From positions 676,146-740,145 of the forward strand of contig NZ_AYTO01000034.1 in assembly GCF_000507145.1 (NCBI RefSeq): 64,000 nt of DNA. The letters are read 5' to 3'. Of this stretch, positions 29,508 through 38,627 are shown piece by piece. Origin of the DNA: Bacillus tequilensis KCTC 13622 (lineage in GTDB: Bacteria > Bacillota > Bacilli > Bacillales > Bacillaceae). The position numbers and the translations under genes are program-made. The notes below the pieces were generated by a model that was given only the letters and a program-made list of their open reading frames with translations, searched no databases and was not told the DNA's origin. Numbering within the stretch: the stretch's first letter is position 1; each line of letters begins with the position of its first letter.

Positions 29508-30959
29508 TCAATCATCAGCATCTCCATGCAAAAATGCTTTAATCATGTTCACCTGCTGCTGCATTGGATAGCTGTTATACAGCCTGCTTGAAATCCGAAT
29601 GGGATCTCCGAAAAAGAATCTTTCGTAGTGAGTTTGCCTTGTTCCAAATGAACTCATCGTTAAATCCCACGCCAAGCGGAAGATTTTCACACGCTCCTCA
29701 GCATCTGTATTGGTTGCTTGAAGGTATTGGTCAAGATCTTCCCGTATCTCTGAATCAAACGCATTTTCTGTCGGCAGCGTCACCATTCCGCTGGCACCAA
29801 TTAACTGAATGATTTCAGTAAAACGAGGATATAGAGTTGGAATGATTGTACTGATGACTTGAAGAGGAATTAAACTGGGACGCATATAGCCGGTTTCATC
29901 TAATTGTGCGTCATTTTCTGATTTGTCAATGAGTGCTTTGATTGTCTCCAATCCGACAATGATTTCGGAGAGCTTTTCGTGTATATGCTGATATTCAGAA
30001 ACATTAATGGTGTCGACCAAAAGCTGTGCCATGCCTAATAGAAATTCAATTTTGACCATTTGTCTAATAACGACCTGATGAAAGGTAAAAGCATGAAAAG
30101 AGCTTTTCGCCATAAAATCATTAGCTACTTCAACATTATCGTAAAAAAACACACGATTCCAGGGTACCAACACGTGATCAAAAACGACGATTGAATCCAT
30201 TTCTTCATACCTTGAGCTTAAGGGGTGATTAAAGGCAGATTCACTTAATACAAACGATTCTCTTGTGATGAATTTCACACCTTTTGTGTTAGAGGGAATC
30301 GAAAAGGCAAAAGCTTCATCCTTTTCAAAATAAAATTTCGGTGCTGAAAAAACCAAGATTTCATCAGTTAATCCACCTTGAGTTGCAAGCAGACGTGCGC
30401 CTTGAATGATCAATCCTTTTTCCGTTCTATCAATGACTTTAGCGGATATCGGCTTTTCACTGATTCCAAAATAGGACTGTGACCGGTCCACTTGGGGGGT
30501 AATGAAGGTATGGGTAAAGGAAAGATCGTTTTCAGCCGCTTTCTGATACAAGTTTAGTATGTGTTCCGGAAAGCAATTCTCTTTTTCTCGTAAAAGCTCT
30601 GCTGATGATGCAAAGCTCATCATCACCGTATTCATATAATCCGGACTTCTCCCCATCATTCCGTGAGTATGTCTAGCCCACTGTTCAATCATCTTCCTTC
30701 TTTTTCTCAAATCGCTCTTAGTTTTAGGCTGGAGATAGGAAAGACCAATTCGCTCATGATCTCCAGAAAGACGATAAGTCATGTCATTTATGAACTCATC
30801 CTTCGTTTGCAAATCATAAAGAGAGCTTTTTGTTTTGATAATTCCTTTAAATGCAGGATGATCAGAAATGTTACCCTCTATTTTTTTGCCATCATACCAA
30901 ATTTCGTTTTCTAGTTCGTTCAATCGGTCAATGAATTCTTTTCCATTGATGATCCCCAT
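29508..30959 (-). CDS. yoaI: 4-hydroxyphenylacetate 3-monooxygenase-like flavoprotein YoaI
   Basis: The 483-aa protein belongs to the HpaB/acyl-CoA dehydrogenase-like family, which ortho-hydroxylates phenolic substrates with FADH2 and oxygen. Typical blocks are MMGRSPDYMNTVMMSFA, TFITPQVDRSQ and FDHVLVPWNRVFFYDN. The reductase partner (HpaC type) is not in the window and may be encoded elsewhere. The start MGIINGKEF matches family N-termini. The neighbouring remnant of chemoreceptor gene yoaH keeps the 168 order. Confidence 0.88.
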   Translation of the reverse strand: MGIINGKEFIDRLNELENEIWYDGKKIEGNISDHPAFKGIIKTKSSLYDLQTKDEFINDMTYRLSGDHERIGLSYLQPKTKSDLRKRRKMIEQWARHTHGMMGRSPDYMNTVMMSFASSAELLREKENCFPEHILNLYQKAAENDLSFTHTFITPQVDRSQSYFGISEKPISAKVIDRTEKGLIIQGARLLATQGGLTDEILVFSAPKFYFEKDEAFAFSIPSNTKGVKFITRESFVLSESAFNHPLSSRYEEMDSIVVFDHVLVPWNRVFFYDNVEVANDFMAKSSFHAFTFHQVVIRQMVKIEFLLGMAQLLVDTINVSEYQHIHEKLSEIIVGLETIKALIDKSENDAQLDETGYMRPSLIPLQVISTIIPTLYPRFTEIIQLIGASGMVTLPTENAFDSEIREDLDQYLQATNTDAEERVKIFRLAWDLTMSSFGTRQTHYERFFFGDPIRISSRLYNSYPMQQQVNMIKAFLHGDADD

Positions 30960-31087
30960 TTGACGTTTCGCTCCTTCAAATATGCTCGCAGGATCATTAT
31001 ATTTTCGAAAGAACAGTCTGTTCAGCCAATTTGAGATCGGAAAAGCCTATTTTAGTATCCGTTATAGAAAAAGCGAAAAAGGACGAA

Positions 31088-31562
31088 TGGCCAATACCAT
31101 GCAGACAAAGCAGCAATGCTCTCCGCAGACGGTTTTATTAGCATTAAATGCAGCAAGGGAAAGGATTTGCGGTGGTGGCAGAAGAAGTTCTGTTCGCAAA
31201 TTGGCTGAGGAAACAAATTAATCTGCAATCACACATTCGATGGTAACATCTATCTAAAATGAATCGGTTGAAACGGTGAATACCATCAAGGTTGTACTTG
31301 AAAATGTGAGCTCAGGCATCGTTCTTTCTCAAGAGATAACAGGGAATTTCAATGAAATCTAAACCTATTGGAATAGGTCACTTCTCAACTACAAGAAGTC
31401 GCAGCAGCAACTCAGCGCTTACATCAGGTGTTGAAGTAATTCAGCATGCTGTTCATACATTGGCTGCTGGAACAAAAGAAACATCAGTGAATATAGAAGC
31501 AGTTGCAACATCCCCAATTGGCGGAAGTACTTCAAATCGTCATTAATCGTTTCAAATACTGA
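31088..31562 (+). pseudogene. yoaH: C-terminal remnant of chemoreceptor gene yoaH
   Basis: The hairpin tip of a methyl-accepting chemotaxis protein is recognisable: TVLLALNAARE, then [33 protein letters not shown] and, near the end, [14 protein letters not shown] with a natural stop. Several frameshifts and stops break the reading, and the periplasmic and HAMP parts are gone. Position between yoaI and yoaG fits yoaH in 168. Confidence 0.75.
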
Positions 31563-31579
31563 TTAGATGACATGACGTT

Positions 31580-31608
31580 TAAACCCCATCTTATTCGGTG
31601 GGGTTTTC
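31580..31608 (+). terminator. Terminator of the former yoaH
   Basis: AAACCCCATC pairs with GGTGGGGTTT (one G-U) over a six-base loop; it outlived most of the gene. Confidence 0.75.
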
Positions 31609-31675
31609 ATCTTTTCAGCCATTTAACTAAAAACGGAACTAACTTCCTTCTTTCAAGTTAGCTCCGCTTGAATGA

Positions 31676-31966
31676 CTAGTCCAAATTTTGATCGATAGTC
31701 CCCTCAAAATAATCATCGCTCACTTGTTCATGAGTTTCAGCCAAACCTTGTTCTAATTGCGTGTTTCCTTTATAATCTGAGGGCTCAAAGTATTTCCCGG
31801 CTACATCCGTTGTGTCATTCATGTTTTCTTTGTTATGAGCTTGTGATCCGGTGTTTACACTTTCAGTCTCATTGCTGTTTACAGTTTGCTGAAAATCATA
31901 TTCCTTGTCTAATGAAGAAAATCTTTTATAATCATCAGGTCTGTCGGCTCCATTTTTTTGAGTCAC
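31676..31966 (-). CDS. DUF4025-type hydrophilic protein (YozQ-like)
   Basis: GTG 31966 with GGAGG seven bases upstream gives 96 residues, very acidic and without any hydrophobic segment (KYFEPSDYKGNTQLEQGLAE). The SDYKGNTQLEQGLAETHEQVSD block resembles DUF4025 proteins such as YozQ. A role in the spore is suggested by composition only. It follows the 40-aa gene on the same strand by 45 bases and is probably cotranscribed. Confidence 0.6.
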   Translation of the reverse strand: MTQKNGADRPDDYKRFSSLDKEYDFQQTVNSNETESVNTGSQAHNKENMNDTTDVAGKYFEPSDYKGNTQLEQGLAETHEQVSDDYFEGTIDQNLD

Positions 31967-32011
31967 TTTATTTCCTCCAGATAATTGAAATGTTAGTGCG
32001 GGCATAAAAAC

Positions 32012-32134
32012 TTATTTCGTTTTTTTAGCATCTGAACCATGTTTTTTAGGGACATCTGCTTTGAAAGCTGTCTCAGTCTCATGGTCATTTCTTGTTTGTT
32101 CAATACTTGAATTTTGAATTCCCTTTTTACTCAT
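32012..32134 (-). CDS. 40-residue hydrophilic peptide
   Basis: AAGGAG lies seven bases before the ATG. The product reads MSKKGIQNSSIEQTRNDHET and ends PKKHGSDAKKTK. It is strongly charged, like small spore or stress proteins, and precedes the DUF4025 gene in what looks like a two-gene operon. Not assigned to a family. Confidence 0.5.
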   Translation of the reverse strand: MSKKGIQNSSIEQTRNDHETETAFKADVPKKHGSDAKKTK

Positions 32135-32283
32135 TGGTTTCACTCCTTTTCGAAAAGTGTTGACATATCAACTCTTCTTATTTTGTCTGTTGATCAGGTA
32201 TTCATGCGCTTTTTTCATTCGCGATTCCCCGATCAGGAGAGGCGATCATGCTCAGCGTATTTTCTAATAAAAGAACGTATTTT

Positions 32284-32310
32284 TGGAACCTTTTATTAAC
32301 GCATGTCGTA
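32284..32310 (+). promoter_or_regulatory. Sigma-W-type promoter of yoaG
   Basis: TGGAAC (32284-32289) and CGTA (32307-32310) are 17 bases apart, with the C and T-rich bases after the -35 seen in sigma-W promoters. yoaG is a known sigma-W regulon member in 168. Confidence 0.65.
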
Positions 32311-32374
32311 TAGGATGTTGGGGATGAAATGAGGATTAAACAGTATTGAGAATCATCAAGCAGGAGGTGAAAAA

Positions 32375-32779
32375 ATGAAAAAAATCGTATCATATTATCT
32401 AAAGACATTAGGTCTATCCAGCCTTACGTTTGGTTTATTTTTAGGAATTTATTCTTTCGTTATGTATGGCGAGATGGTAATTGCATTGTTTACGGCAGCA
32501 ATTGCTTTATTATACGGTTTTATGATGTATGGCATTTTCGCTTTTCCACTGCAAATGATGTTGCAGAAAAAAACGAGAACATTCAGTGTCATGTATCTAT
32601 TGATTTACAGTGGGATAGCTTTTATCGCGGTTTTCCTGTTTTTGGTCATCGGTGACCCTGCGTCAATAGCATGGACATTGCAATCGTACATTTATTATAT
32701 GTTATGTATTGCAGCTGCAGTGATTTACTGGTTCTGGGACTCTCTGATCCTTTATAAACGGACAGTTTCAGGCGTGTAA
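32375..32779 (+). CDS. yoaG: Membrane protein YoaG (sigma-W regulon)
   Basis: A 134-aa protein with four membrane segments (about 8-30, 38-58, 70-92 and 100-120) and a short basic tail. GGAGGTG lies six bases before the ATG. In 168 it belongs to the sigma-W cell-envelope stress regulon, and the promoter at 32284 agrees. Its molecular role is unknown to me. Confidence 0.82.
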   Translation: MKKIVSYYLKTLGLSSLTFGLFLGIYSFVMYGEMVIALFTAAIALLYGFMMYGIFAFPLQMMLQKKTRTFSVMYLLIYSGIAFIAVFLFLVIGDPASIAWTLQSYIYYMLCIAAAVIYWFWDSLILYKRTVSGV

Positions 32780-33116
32780 AGCAAACCAGAGAACTGAAGT
32801 TGAATATGGAAATTGACGGTGATTCGGGATATTGCACTAACATTGCTGCGTGAATTTCAAAGTTTAAAAAATAAATCCTCCGCGGATAAAGGTACATTAT
32901 GGGGGCAAAATGAGATCATTCAACCCGAATTGGTTTGCTAAGTGTTTTACGATACATATGTTTATCAAGATCATCAATCAAAGGGGGATCATTGCGGAAC
33001 GGGGATCTTGAGCCGTTTGAGGAAAGAATATTGATGGGGATTTATCGTTTATCACAGAGCTATACAGCAAAGCTGAGGAGAGCGTGACAATGAATCTCGC
33101 TCTCCTCAGTTTTGTT
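32780..33116. other. Intergenic with a remnant and a strong terminator
   Basis: CTGAGGAGAGCG and CGCTCTCCTCAG (33073-33109) form a perfect 12-bp hairpin followed by TTTTGTTTT. Upstream, 32830-32930 reads REFQSLKNKSSADKGTLWGQ in one frame, which looks like a coding remnant of unknown type. Confidence 0.5.
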
Positions 33117-33410
33117 TTATTCACCTTGATGTTTCTCAACTAATGTGAATGTCCATTCTTTTAATAAATGTTTCTGCACATATTTTTTTCCGTTTATTTC
33201 GATGTAAGGAATGTCTGTCTTGTCCCCGGCTAACTGCTTTGCCTCTGCTGTCGTTATTCCTAAAAAATGTCCGATGTAAAAGAAAATATCCCGTTCCTTT
33301 ATAAGCAAGATATCATTCTGTTCATTCCCTTTTTGATGGTTCATTTGCTTTAAGCCTTCACCGATAAAATATCCAGCCAAAGCAATACCGATTCCTAAAA
33401 AAACGTCCAT
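33117..33410 (-). CDS. yoaF: YoaF, small membrane-anchored protein (sigma-W regulon)
   Basis: ATG 33410 with GGAGG seven bases upstream gives 97 residues, the length I recall for 168 YoaF. One N-terminal membrane segment (VFLGIGIALAGYFIGEGL) is followed by a cytoplasmic domain (FFYIGHFLGITTAEAKQLAG) that looks like a small DNA-binding-type fold, then HLLKEWTFTLVEKHQGE. An almost perfect sigma-W promoter precedes it. Confidence 0.82.
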   Translation of the reverse strand: MDVFLGIGIALAGYFIGEGLKQMNHQKGNEQNDILLIKERDIFFYIGHFLGITTAEAKQLAGDKTDIPYIEINGKKYVQKHLLKEWTFTLVEKHQGE

Positions 33411-33442
33411 GTGCATGCCTCCATTATGTCGATGTTATGTTA

Positions 33443-33469
33443 TACGAGCTTGGCATACTCCGGGTTTCA
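33443..33469 (-). promoter_or_regulatory. Sigma-W promoter of yoaF
   Basis: On the minus strand TGAAAC (33469-33464) and CGTA (33446-33443) are separated by 17 bases, matching the sigma-W consensus in both elements. Confidence 0.75.
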
Positions 33470-33510
33470 TATTTGAAAAAAAACAGCCAGAACGTGCACT
33501 AAGTGTTTTT

Positions 33511-35553
33511 TCACGCCTTTTCAATCTGCACGCGGCCTGAAAAAAAGGTGGCGCCGCCGCCCATATCGGATAAGCGGTCTGGGGTAAGCGCGTTTACAAG
33601 CTGTTTTTTTCCTGGTTCATCCGCCCATAATCCTTGGCTGACTACGACACCGGACAGCACTTGTTCCCCGACTGAAGCGGCAAGCTCGCATTCTCCCCGG
33701 CTGTTCCAAATTCGTACAGGATCTCCATCACCGATTCCGTATTTTTTAGCATCTTTTGTGTTGATAAAAAGCTTTGGCATCTTTTCAAGCTTGATATGCT
33801 TTGCATTGTTGGAAAACGTTGAGTTTAAGAAATTATGGTTTGGCGCCGGAACATACATAAACGGATACTCGTCATCGGATATAAGAGGGGTATATGTCGG
33901 TAAAGCCGGGAAGCCGTCTTGTTTCATTTTTTCTGAATATAATTCTATTTTTCCGCTTGGAGTCGGAAGTTTGCCTGGAAACAGGGGCTTTTCGCGTTTC
34001 GCTTTCATAAATGAAAACTTAGAAAGGGAATCGTAATCAATCTCAGTCAAATACGGATTATCTGGATGGTCAAGCGCCTGACGGATTAATTCTTCGTCTG
34101 AATCTTTGAGCTCCTGGTCTGTGAAATCCATTGCTTCAGCCAATAACCGGAACACCTCGGTGTTAGATTTGCTTTCACCATATCTCTCCATCACCGGCTG
34201 CTGAAGCTGAATGTAATGGTGCCAGTAGGAGGTATAAAAATCAGTATTTTCAAAAGCGGATGTTGCAGGGAGGACAATGTCCGCATATGCAGCCGTTTCC
34301 GTTAAAAACAAATCATGAACCACAGTGAACAGGTCTTCCCGCAATAAGCCCTGTCTGACTTTGTTAGCTTCTGGCGCAACAACGGCCGGATTCGTCCCAT
34401 AAATAAAAAGAGAGCGAATAGGCGGTTCTGCTTCCAAAAGCACTTTGCCCAGCTGATTCATATTAAACGATCTTGGTGTGCGCCCCTTCAATAAGTCAGG
34501 CCGCTGCAAGGCATTTGTGTTATATTCTAAAATTCCGCTGTTATGCTTAATTGCGCCGCCTCCTGTGTGCAGCCATTGACCGGTGATCGCCGGAAGACAG
34601 GCAATCGTCCTTACAATCATCCCGCCGTTATCGTGATGCTGAATTCCGTTTCCAATTCTGATGAAAGAAGGGGAGGTTTCGCCGTACATTCTTGCCAGCT
34701 GATAAATATCTTCAGTGCTGACACCGGTGATCAGTGATACCTTTTCCGGATCATACTGTTTCACGTGTTCACGGAGCTTGTCATAGCCGACCGTGTATTC
34801 AGACAGGAATACGTCATCATGAAGGTTTTCTTTAAATAAAATGTGCATAATGCCAAGGGCAAGCGCGCTGTCCGTTCCGGGTTTTATAGGAATGAACCAA
34901 TCGGCAAGACGGCCTGTCTGATTTTTATGAACATCAATCACGACAATTTTTGCACCTTGTTTTCGTGCTTTTTGAGCAATCGTAATTTGGTGCATGTTTG
35001 TGCTGACCGCATTGATTCCCCAAAAAATAAATAGTTTCGTATGAATGGTTTCCTCAGGATCGATTCCCGCGCTTATACCCATTGTATATTTATAGCCCTC
35101 AGATCCCGCCTTGCTGCAAATCGTCCGTTCTAACTGGCTTGAGCCCATGCGGTAAAAAAAGCGGCGGTCCATTCCTTCAGCCGTTAATTTCCCCATATTT
35201 CCGTAAAAGCTGTAAGGAAGTATGCTTTCAGCTCCCTCTTGATCAATCAGCTGTTTCCAGCGTGAGGTGATGGTATCGATCGCCTCTTCCCAAGAAATCG
35301 GTTCAAATATTGCTTTGCCTTTCACGCCTGTCCGTTTAAGCGGTACAGTCAGCCGCCTTTCATCATAGATGCGCTCAGTCATATTCCGGACTTTGTTGCA
35401 TATGTTTCCGGCTGTGACAGGATGATCGGGATCACCTTGCACTTTCACAATTTTCCCGTCTTTTTTATGTATTAACAATCCGCATTGATCCGGGCAGTCA
35501 AGCGAGCAAACGGACTTAAAAATGCCATTTTGTTGTGTAGCAAAAGATTTCAT
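33511..35553 (-). CDS. yoaE: Molybdopterin oxidoreductase YoaE (formate-dehydrogenase-like)
   Basis: The 680-aa enzyme carries an N-terminal 4Fe-4S site, SVCSLDCPDQCGLLIHK with the fourth cysteine in AGNICNKV. The large molybdenum-cofactor domains follow, with SILPYSFYGNMGKLTAEGMD and RIGNGIQHHDNGG, and the C-terminal barrel domain (IWNSRGECELAASVGE). The likely reaction is reduction or oxidation of a small substrate; it is annotated as formate-dehydrogenase-like in 168. There is no signal peptide or partner subunit, so it is probably cytoplasmic and monomeric in operon terms. It shares a divergent region with the S-box. Confidence 0.88.
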   Translation of the reverse strand: MKSFATQQNGIFKSVCSLDCPDQCGLLIHKKDGKIVKVQGDPDHPVTAGNICNKVRNMTERIYDERRLTVPLKRTGVKGKAIFEPISWEEAIDTITSRWKQLIDQEGAESILPYSFYGNMGKLTAEGMDRRFFYRMGSSQLERTICSKAGSEGYKYTMGISAGIDPEETIHTKLFIFWGINAVSTNMHQITIAQKARKQGAKIVVIDVHKNQTGRLADWFIPIKPGTDSALALGIMHILFKENLHDDVFLSEYTVGYDKLREHVKQYDPEKVSLITGVSTEDIYQLARMYGETSPSFIRIGNGIQHHDNGGMIVRTIACLPAITGQWLHTGGGAIKHNSGILEYNTNALQRPDLLKGRTPRSFNMNQLGKVLLEAEPPIRSLFIYGTNPAVVAPEANKVRQGLLREDLFTVVHDLFLTETAAYADIVLPATSAFENTDFYTSYWHHYIQLQQPVMERYGESKSNTEVFRLLAEAMDFTDQELKDSDEELIRQALDHPDNPYLTEIDYDSLSKFSFMKAKREKPLFPGKLPTPSGKIELYSEKMKQDGFPALPTYTPLISDDEYPFMYVPAPNHNFLNSTFSNNAKHIKLEKMPKLFINTKDAKKYGIGDGDPVRIWNSRGECELAASVGEQVLSGVVVSQGLWADEPGKKQLVNALTPDRLSDMGGGATFFSGRVQIEKA

Positions 35554-35702
35554 GGCCCAGTTCCTCTCTCTAGTTAGATATTTTGTAAGAATTATAACAT
35601 TTCGGATGATAACGTCAATTCTGAAAAAAATAGATTAACATCAATCTTTGACTTCTTTATGATAAACGTATTCTTTATTCTGAAAATGATATATTCAACA
35701 TT

Positions 35703-35862
35703 TTCTATCCAGAGAGGTGGAGGGACTGGTCCAATGAAACCTTGGCAAATTCCAGCAAGCGTCAGCTTGAAAGATAGGAAAGCAAGGTTTATACCGGCGT
35801 CTGTCTGTAGACAGGGCACGCTTATATATGATCTCTTTCCATCTTCGGAAAGAGATTTTTTT
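35703..35862 (+). ncRNA. SAM-I riboswitch (S-box) with terminator
   Basis: The conserved S-box core is present: CTATC...GATAG as helix P1 (35704-35708 with 35773-35777), AGAGAGGTGGAGGGACTGG, then CAATGAAACC-TTGGCA and GCTTGAAAGATAGG. The expression platform ends in ATCTCTTTCC-atctt-GGAAAGAGAT followed by seven T (35831-35862). SAM binding should favour termination. In 168 an S-box precedes yoaD; here the downstream genes are gone. Confidence 0.92.
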
Positions 35863-35863
35863 A

Positions 35864-36211
35864 TGAAAAATAGGATGAAAAGGATGTTTTGCACCATGCC
35901 GTTTTTGGTTACAGCACTATACAACAAAGAAGGACACAAAGAGCGAGCTTGAAACATTGTTCGGCTCGGTTTGTTATCAATCCTAGGAGGAGCAAGGCCG
36001 GGCATACCGGGAAGTTGAAATCATTCAGCTATTAAAAGAAACACATACGATAGGTTTGATTACTGAGCTCGATCAAGTAACAGAGAACGTATTTTGAACT
36101 GATGAAAGAGAGTGCGATTTTCGTCAATACTTCATGGTAAACCGCATTCATATACCTGTACCTGAGGAAAAAGCAGTACAGGAGGAATCATCTCCTCAAT
36201 ATGCATCTTAA
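35864..36211 (+). pseudogene. yoaD: Collapsed yoaD-yoaC-yoaB operon remnant
   Basis: After the riboswitch, the sequence keeps MKRMFCTMPFLVTALYN, then fragments in shifting frames including IQLLKETHTIGLITELDQV. FELMKESAIFVNTSW follows, matching the LMK-SA-F-NT segment of phosphoglycerate-dehydrogenase-type proteins such as YoaD. The last piece reads IPVPEEKAVQEESSPQYAS with a natural stop and could be the tail of the final operon gene. More than 90 percent of the operon is missing. Confidence 0.65.
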
Positions 36212-36215
36212 TCAG

Positions 36216-36243
36216 AAAGCGCCCTGTTTCAGGAGCGCTTTTT
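36216..36243 (+). terminator. Terminator of the collapsed yoaD operon
   Basis: AAAGCGC-CCTG and CAGG-GCGCTTT pair over TTT, followed by TTG. It is retained although the genes before it are gone. Confidence 0.7.
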
Positions 36244-36293
36244 GTCCTTTTCTTGTGGAGAGAGCTGACAAACTTAACTTTCCTGAAGGAGAA

Positions 36294-36354
36294 TAGACAA
36301 TATGTTGACATTTAATCGAGAAGTGTTATGATGTTATAGACAATATATTGTCTA
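36294..36354 (+). promoter_or_regulatory. Promoter and paired MarR operators
   Basis: TTGACA (36305-36310) and TATGAT (36327-36332) are 16 bases apart. A perfect palindrome TAGACAATATATTGTCTA (36337-36354) covers the start site, and a near copy TAGACAATATGTTGACA (36294-36310) covers the -35. This is the arrangement of an autoregulated MarR operon. Confidence 0.8.
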
Positions 36355-36369
36355 ACAAGGAGGATGAGT

Positions 36370-36921
36370 ATGGATTATTCTAAAGAACTGAAAGATTTAT
36401 TTTTAATGCAACAGTCTTACGCTACACTTTTTTCTGTTTTAAACAAAATCCAATCACGCGGAGACGATTATTATGAAAGCTTAACGTCAAGACAATTTAT
36501 GACGATGGTTGCCATACTGCATTTACCGGAAGAGGAAACGACATTTAACAACATCGCAAAAAAATTAGGCACTTCAAAACAAAACATTAACAGGCTTGTC
36601 AGCGGCATTGAAAAAAGAGGTTATGTCGCTACTGTACCAAGTAAACGCGACAAGCGAGCGGTGAATGTGAAGATTACAGATTCAGGCAAGCGTGTTATGG
36701 AGGAATGCGGTGAAAAAGCAGTGTACTTTATGGCCGATCTATTTAAAGGGTTTTCTACGGAAGAGCTGAAAACATTGTGGGTTTTATTGAAGAAACTGTA
36801 CAGCTTCGACGGAGAAGAACAGGATGGTTTTGAAGAAAATGCAGCTGATTTTGACATTGAACAAAATCGGGATCATTTAAAAACATATTTATTGCAGGAA
36901 TTTGCAAAACGGAGAATGTAA
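36370..36921 (+). CDS. MarR-family transcriptional repressor
   Basis: A 183-aa winged-helix protein, starting at ATG 36370 with AAGGAGG six bases upstream. The DNA-recognition part is [20 protein letters not shown], and the wing reads [20 protein letters not shown]. It has a longer acidic C-terminal tail ([20 protein letters not shown]) than usual. It heads an operon with an ABC exporter, so it probably senses a drug or toxic compound and represses its own operon through the paired palindromes. The first ABC gene starts 14 bases after its stop. Confidence 0.88.
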   Translation: MDYSKELKDLFLMQQSYATLFSVLNKIQSRGDDYYESLTSRQFMTMVAILHLPEEETTFNNIAKKLGTSKQNINRLVSGIEKRGYVATVPSKRDKRAVNVKITDSGKRVMEECGEKAVYFMADLFKGFSTEELKTLWVLLKKLYSFDGEEQDGFEENAADFDIEQNRDHLKTYLLQEFAKRRM

Positions 36922-36934
36922 AAAGGAGAAATAT

Positions 36935-37871
36935 ATGAACAACATGGCGGCTGTAGAAGATTTGAAAATACAGTACGGAAACAAAACAGCGGTAAATGGG
37001 ATTTCTTTTGAAGTGAGAGAGGGGGAAGTTCTTGGCTTGTTAGGCCCAAATGGTGCTGGGAAAAGCACCACCACACGTGTTATCCGGAGTATTGTCGGCC
37101 AGTTCTGGCAACGTGACAATACTGGGCCACAATGTGAAAAAAGGGTCAAAGGAAATGAAGAAAGGCATCGGAATTGTACCTCAAGATATCGCGATTTACG
37201 AGGAAATTTCCGCTGAGAAAAATGTTCGTTTTTTTGCGAGTCTTTATTCTCTTAGAGGAGAAGAACTGAAAGCCCGAGTCAAAGAGGCTTTGGAGCTCGT
37301 ACAGCTATATGACCGGAAAAATGACAAGCCTAAGACGTTTTCAGGCGGGATGAAAAGAAGATTAAATATCGCGTGTGCCATTGCCCATCAACCGAAATTG
37401 ATTATCCTGGACGAGCCCACTGTAGGAATCGATCCGCAATCCCGGCATCACATTTTGGAATCGATAAAAGAGCTGAAATCAAGAGGAGCTAGCATTATTT
37501 ACTCGACACATTATATGGATGAAGTCGAGGCGATTGCAGATCGCATTATAATCATGAATGAAGGGAGAATCATTGCCAATGGAACAAAAGAAGAGCTGTA
37601 CAAAGAAGTGAATAAAGAAATGACATATGCTTTTCAGCTGGCACATGTTCAGAAATTAAATAAAAACGCTATTAGAAAAATCAAAGGAGTGACAGAAGTT
37701 GATTTCTCTGACCATCAACTACAAGTGACCGTTCAGCAAAACCAGGATCACCTGAGTGAAATCATAGCAGAATTGGGTGCCCAAGGCTGCGGCATCCTAA
37801 GCATGAACAAAAAAGAGGCATCGTTAGAAACAGTATTTTTAGAGCTGACGGGAAGAAATTTAAGAGATTAG
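36935..37871 (+). pseudogene. ABC exporter ATPase, frameshifted after the Walker A
   Basis: The first frame gives [20 protein letters not shown] to [16 protein letters not shown] (Walker A). The rest lies in another frame, from [20 protein letters not shown] through [13 protein letters not shown] (Q-loop), TFSGGMKRRLNIA (signature), LIILDEPTVGID (Walker B) and STHYMDEVE (H-loop). The shift is net +1 (or -2) near 37070-37082, between the Walker A and the next strand. Apart from it all motifs are intact. AAAAGGAGAAAT precedes the start. It may be a recent mutation or a read error. Confidence 0.8.
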
Positions 37872-37880
37872 GAGAGCAAA

Positions 37881-38627
37881 ATGAGTCTGTTAAAATTGAT
37901 AACGTTTGATTTTATGAATATTATAAGGAATCCGGTTCTTGTGATCGCCAATACGGTCTTTCCTTTCGTTCTTATTCTGATCATGGGCTTTGTGACGAAA
38001 AACAGCTTTGGAGCAGGCGAGGTCAGTTCGTATGATTATTATGGAGTGAATATGATGGTTTTTGCTGCAACACTGATCGCTATGACCGCCTCTAATACGT
38101 TTATGGAGGAAAAGGTGAAGAAAGCGAACCTCCGTATTGTATATGCGCCCGTTTCGACAACCGATATTTATCTTTCTAAATTACTATCAACCTGGATATT
38201 TAGTGTCATCATGTACAGTTTGAATGTGTTGATCGCCCAGACAATGTTTCATTTGAACTTTGGCGGACAACATCTTCCCTATTTGATGCTCTTATTGTAT
38301 GTATTTTTATTTTTTGGTTGTTGTTTTGGTACAATGTTTTGCAGTTTGTTCAAAAATGAAGAACAGGCGAACGGGTTTATGCAAATTCCGATAGCCTTTT
38401 TTATTTTCTTTGGCGGCGTTTTTTTCGGGATTCATAGATTGGGAGAAGTCGTCAATCATATATCACTACTTTCTCCGGTTAAATGGGTAACAGAGTGTTC
38501 ATTTCATCTTATTTATGATCACAATTCCAGTATGCTGCTGCCTGTTATGTCAGGACTATTTTTTGCTTCAATCATTTGTATTGCCGTTTCACATGTTACA
38601 TGTAAGTCGGAGGGATATGTATGCTGA
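37881..38627 (+). CDS. ABC-2 type permease (first of two)
   Basis: The 248-aa protein has six membrane segments, beginning MSLLKLITFDFMNIIRNPVL, with the ABC-2 core (MMVFAATLIAMTASNTFMEEKV and LRIVYAPVSTTDIYLSKLLS). It starts nine bases after the ATPase stop with GGAGAG upstream and overlaps the next gene by seven bases. With the ATPase and the second permease it should form a drug or peptide exporter controlled by the MarR protein. Confidence 0.85.
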   Translation: MSLLKLITFDFMNIIRNPVLVIANTVFPFVLILIMGFVTKNSFGAGEVSSYDYYGVNMMVFAATLIAMTASNTFMEEKVKKANLRIVYAPVSTTDIYLSKLLSTWIFSVIMYSLNVLIAQTMFHLNFGGQHLPYLMLLLYVFLFFGCCFGTMFCSLFKNEEQANGFMQIPIAFFIFFGGVFFGIHRLGEVVNHISLLSPVKWVTECSFHLIYDHNSSMLLPVMSGLFFASIICIAVSHVTCKSEGYVC

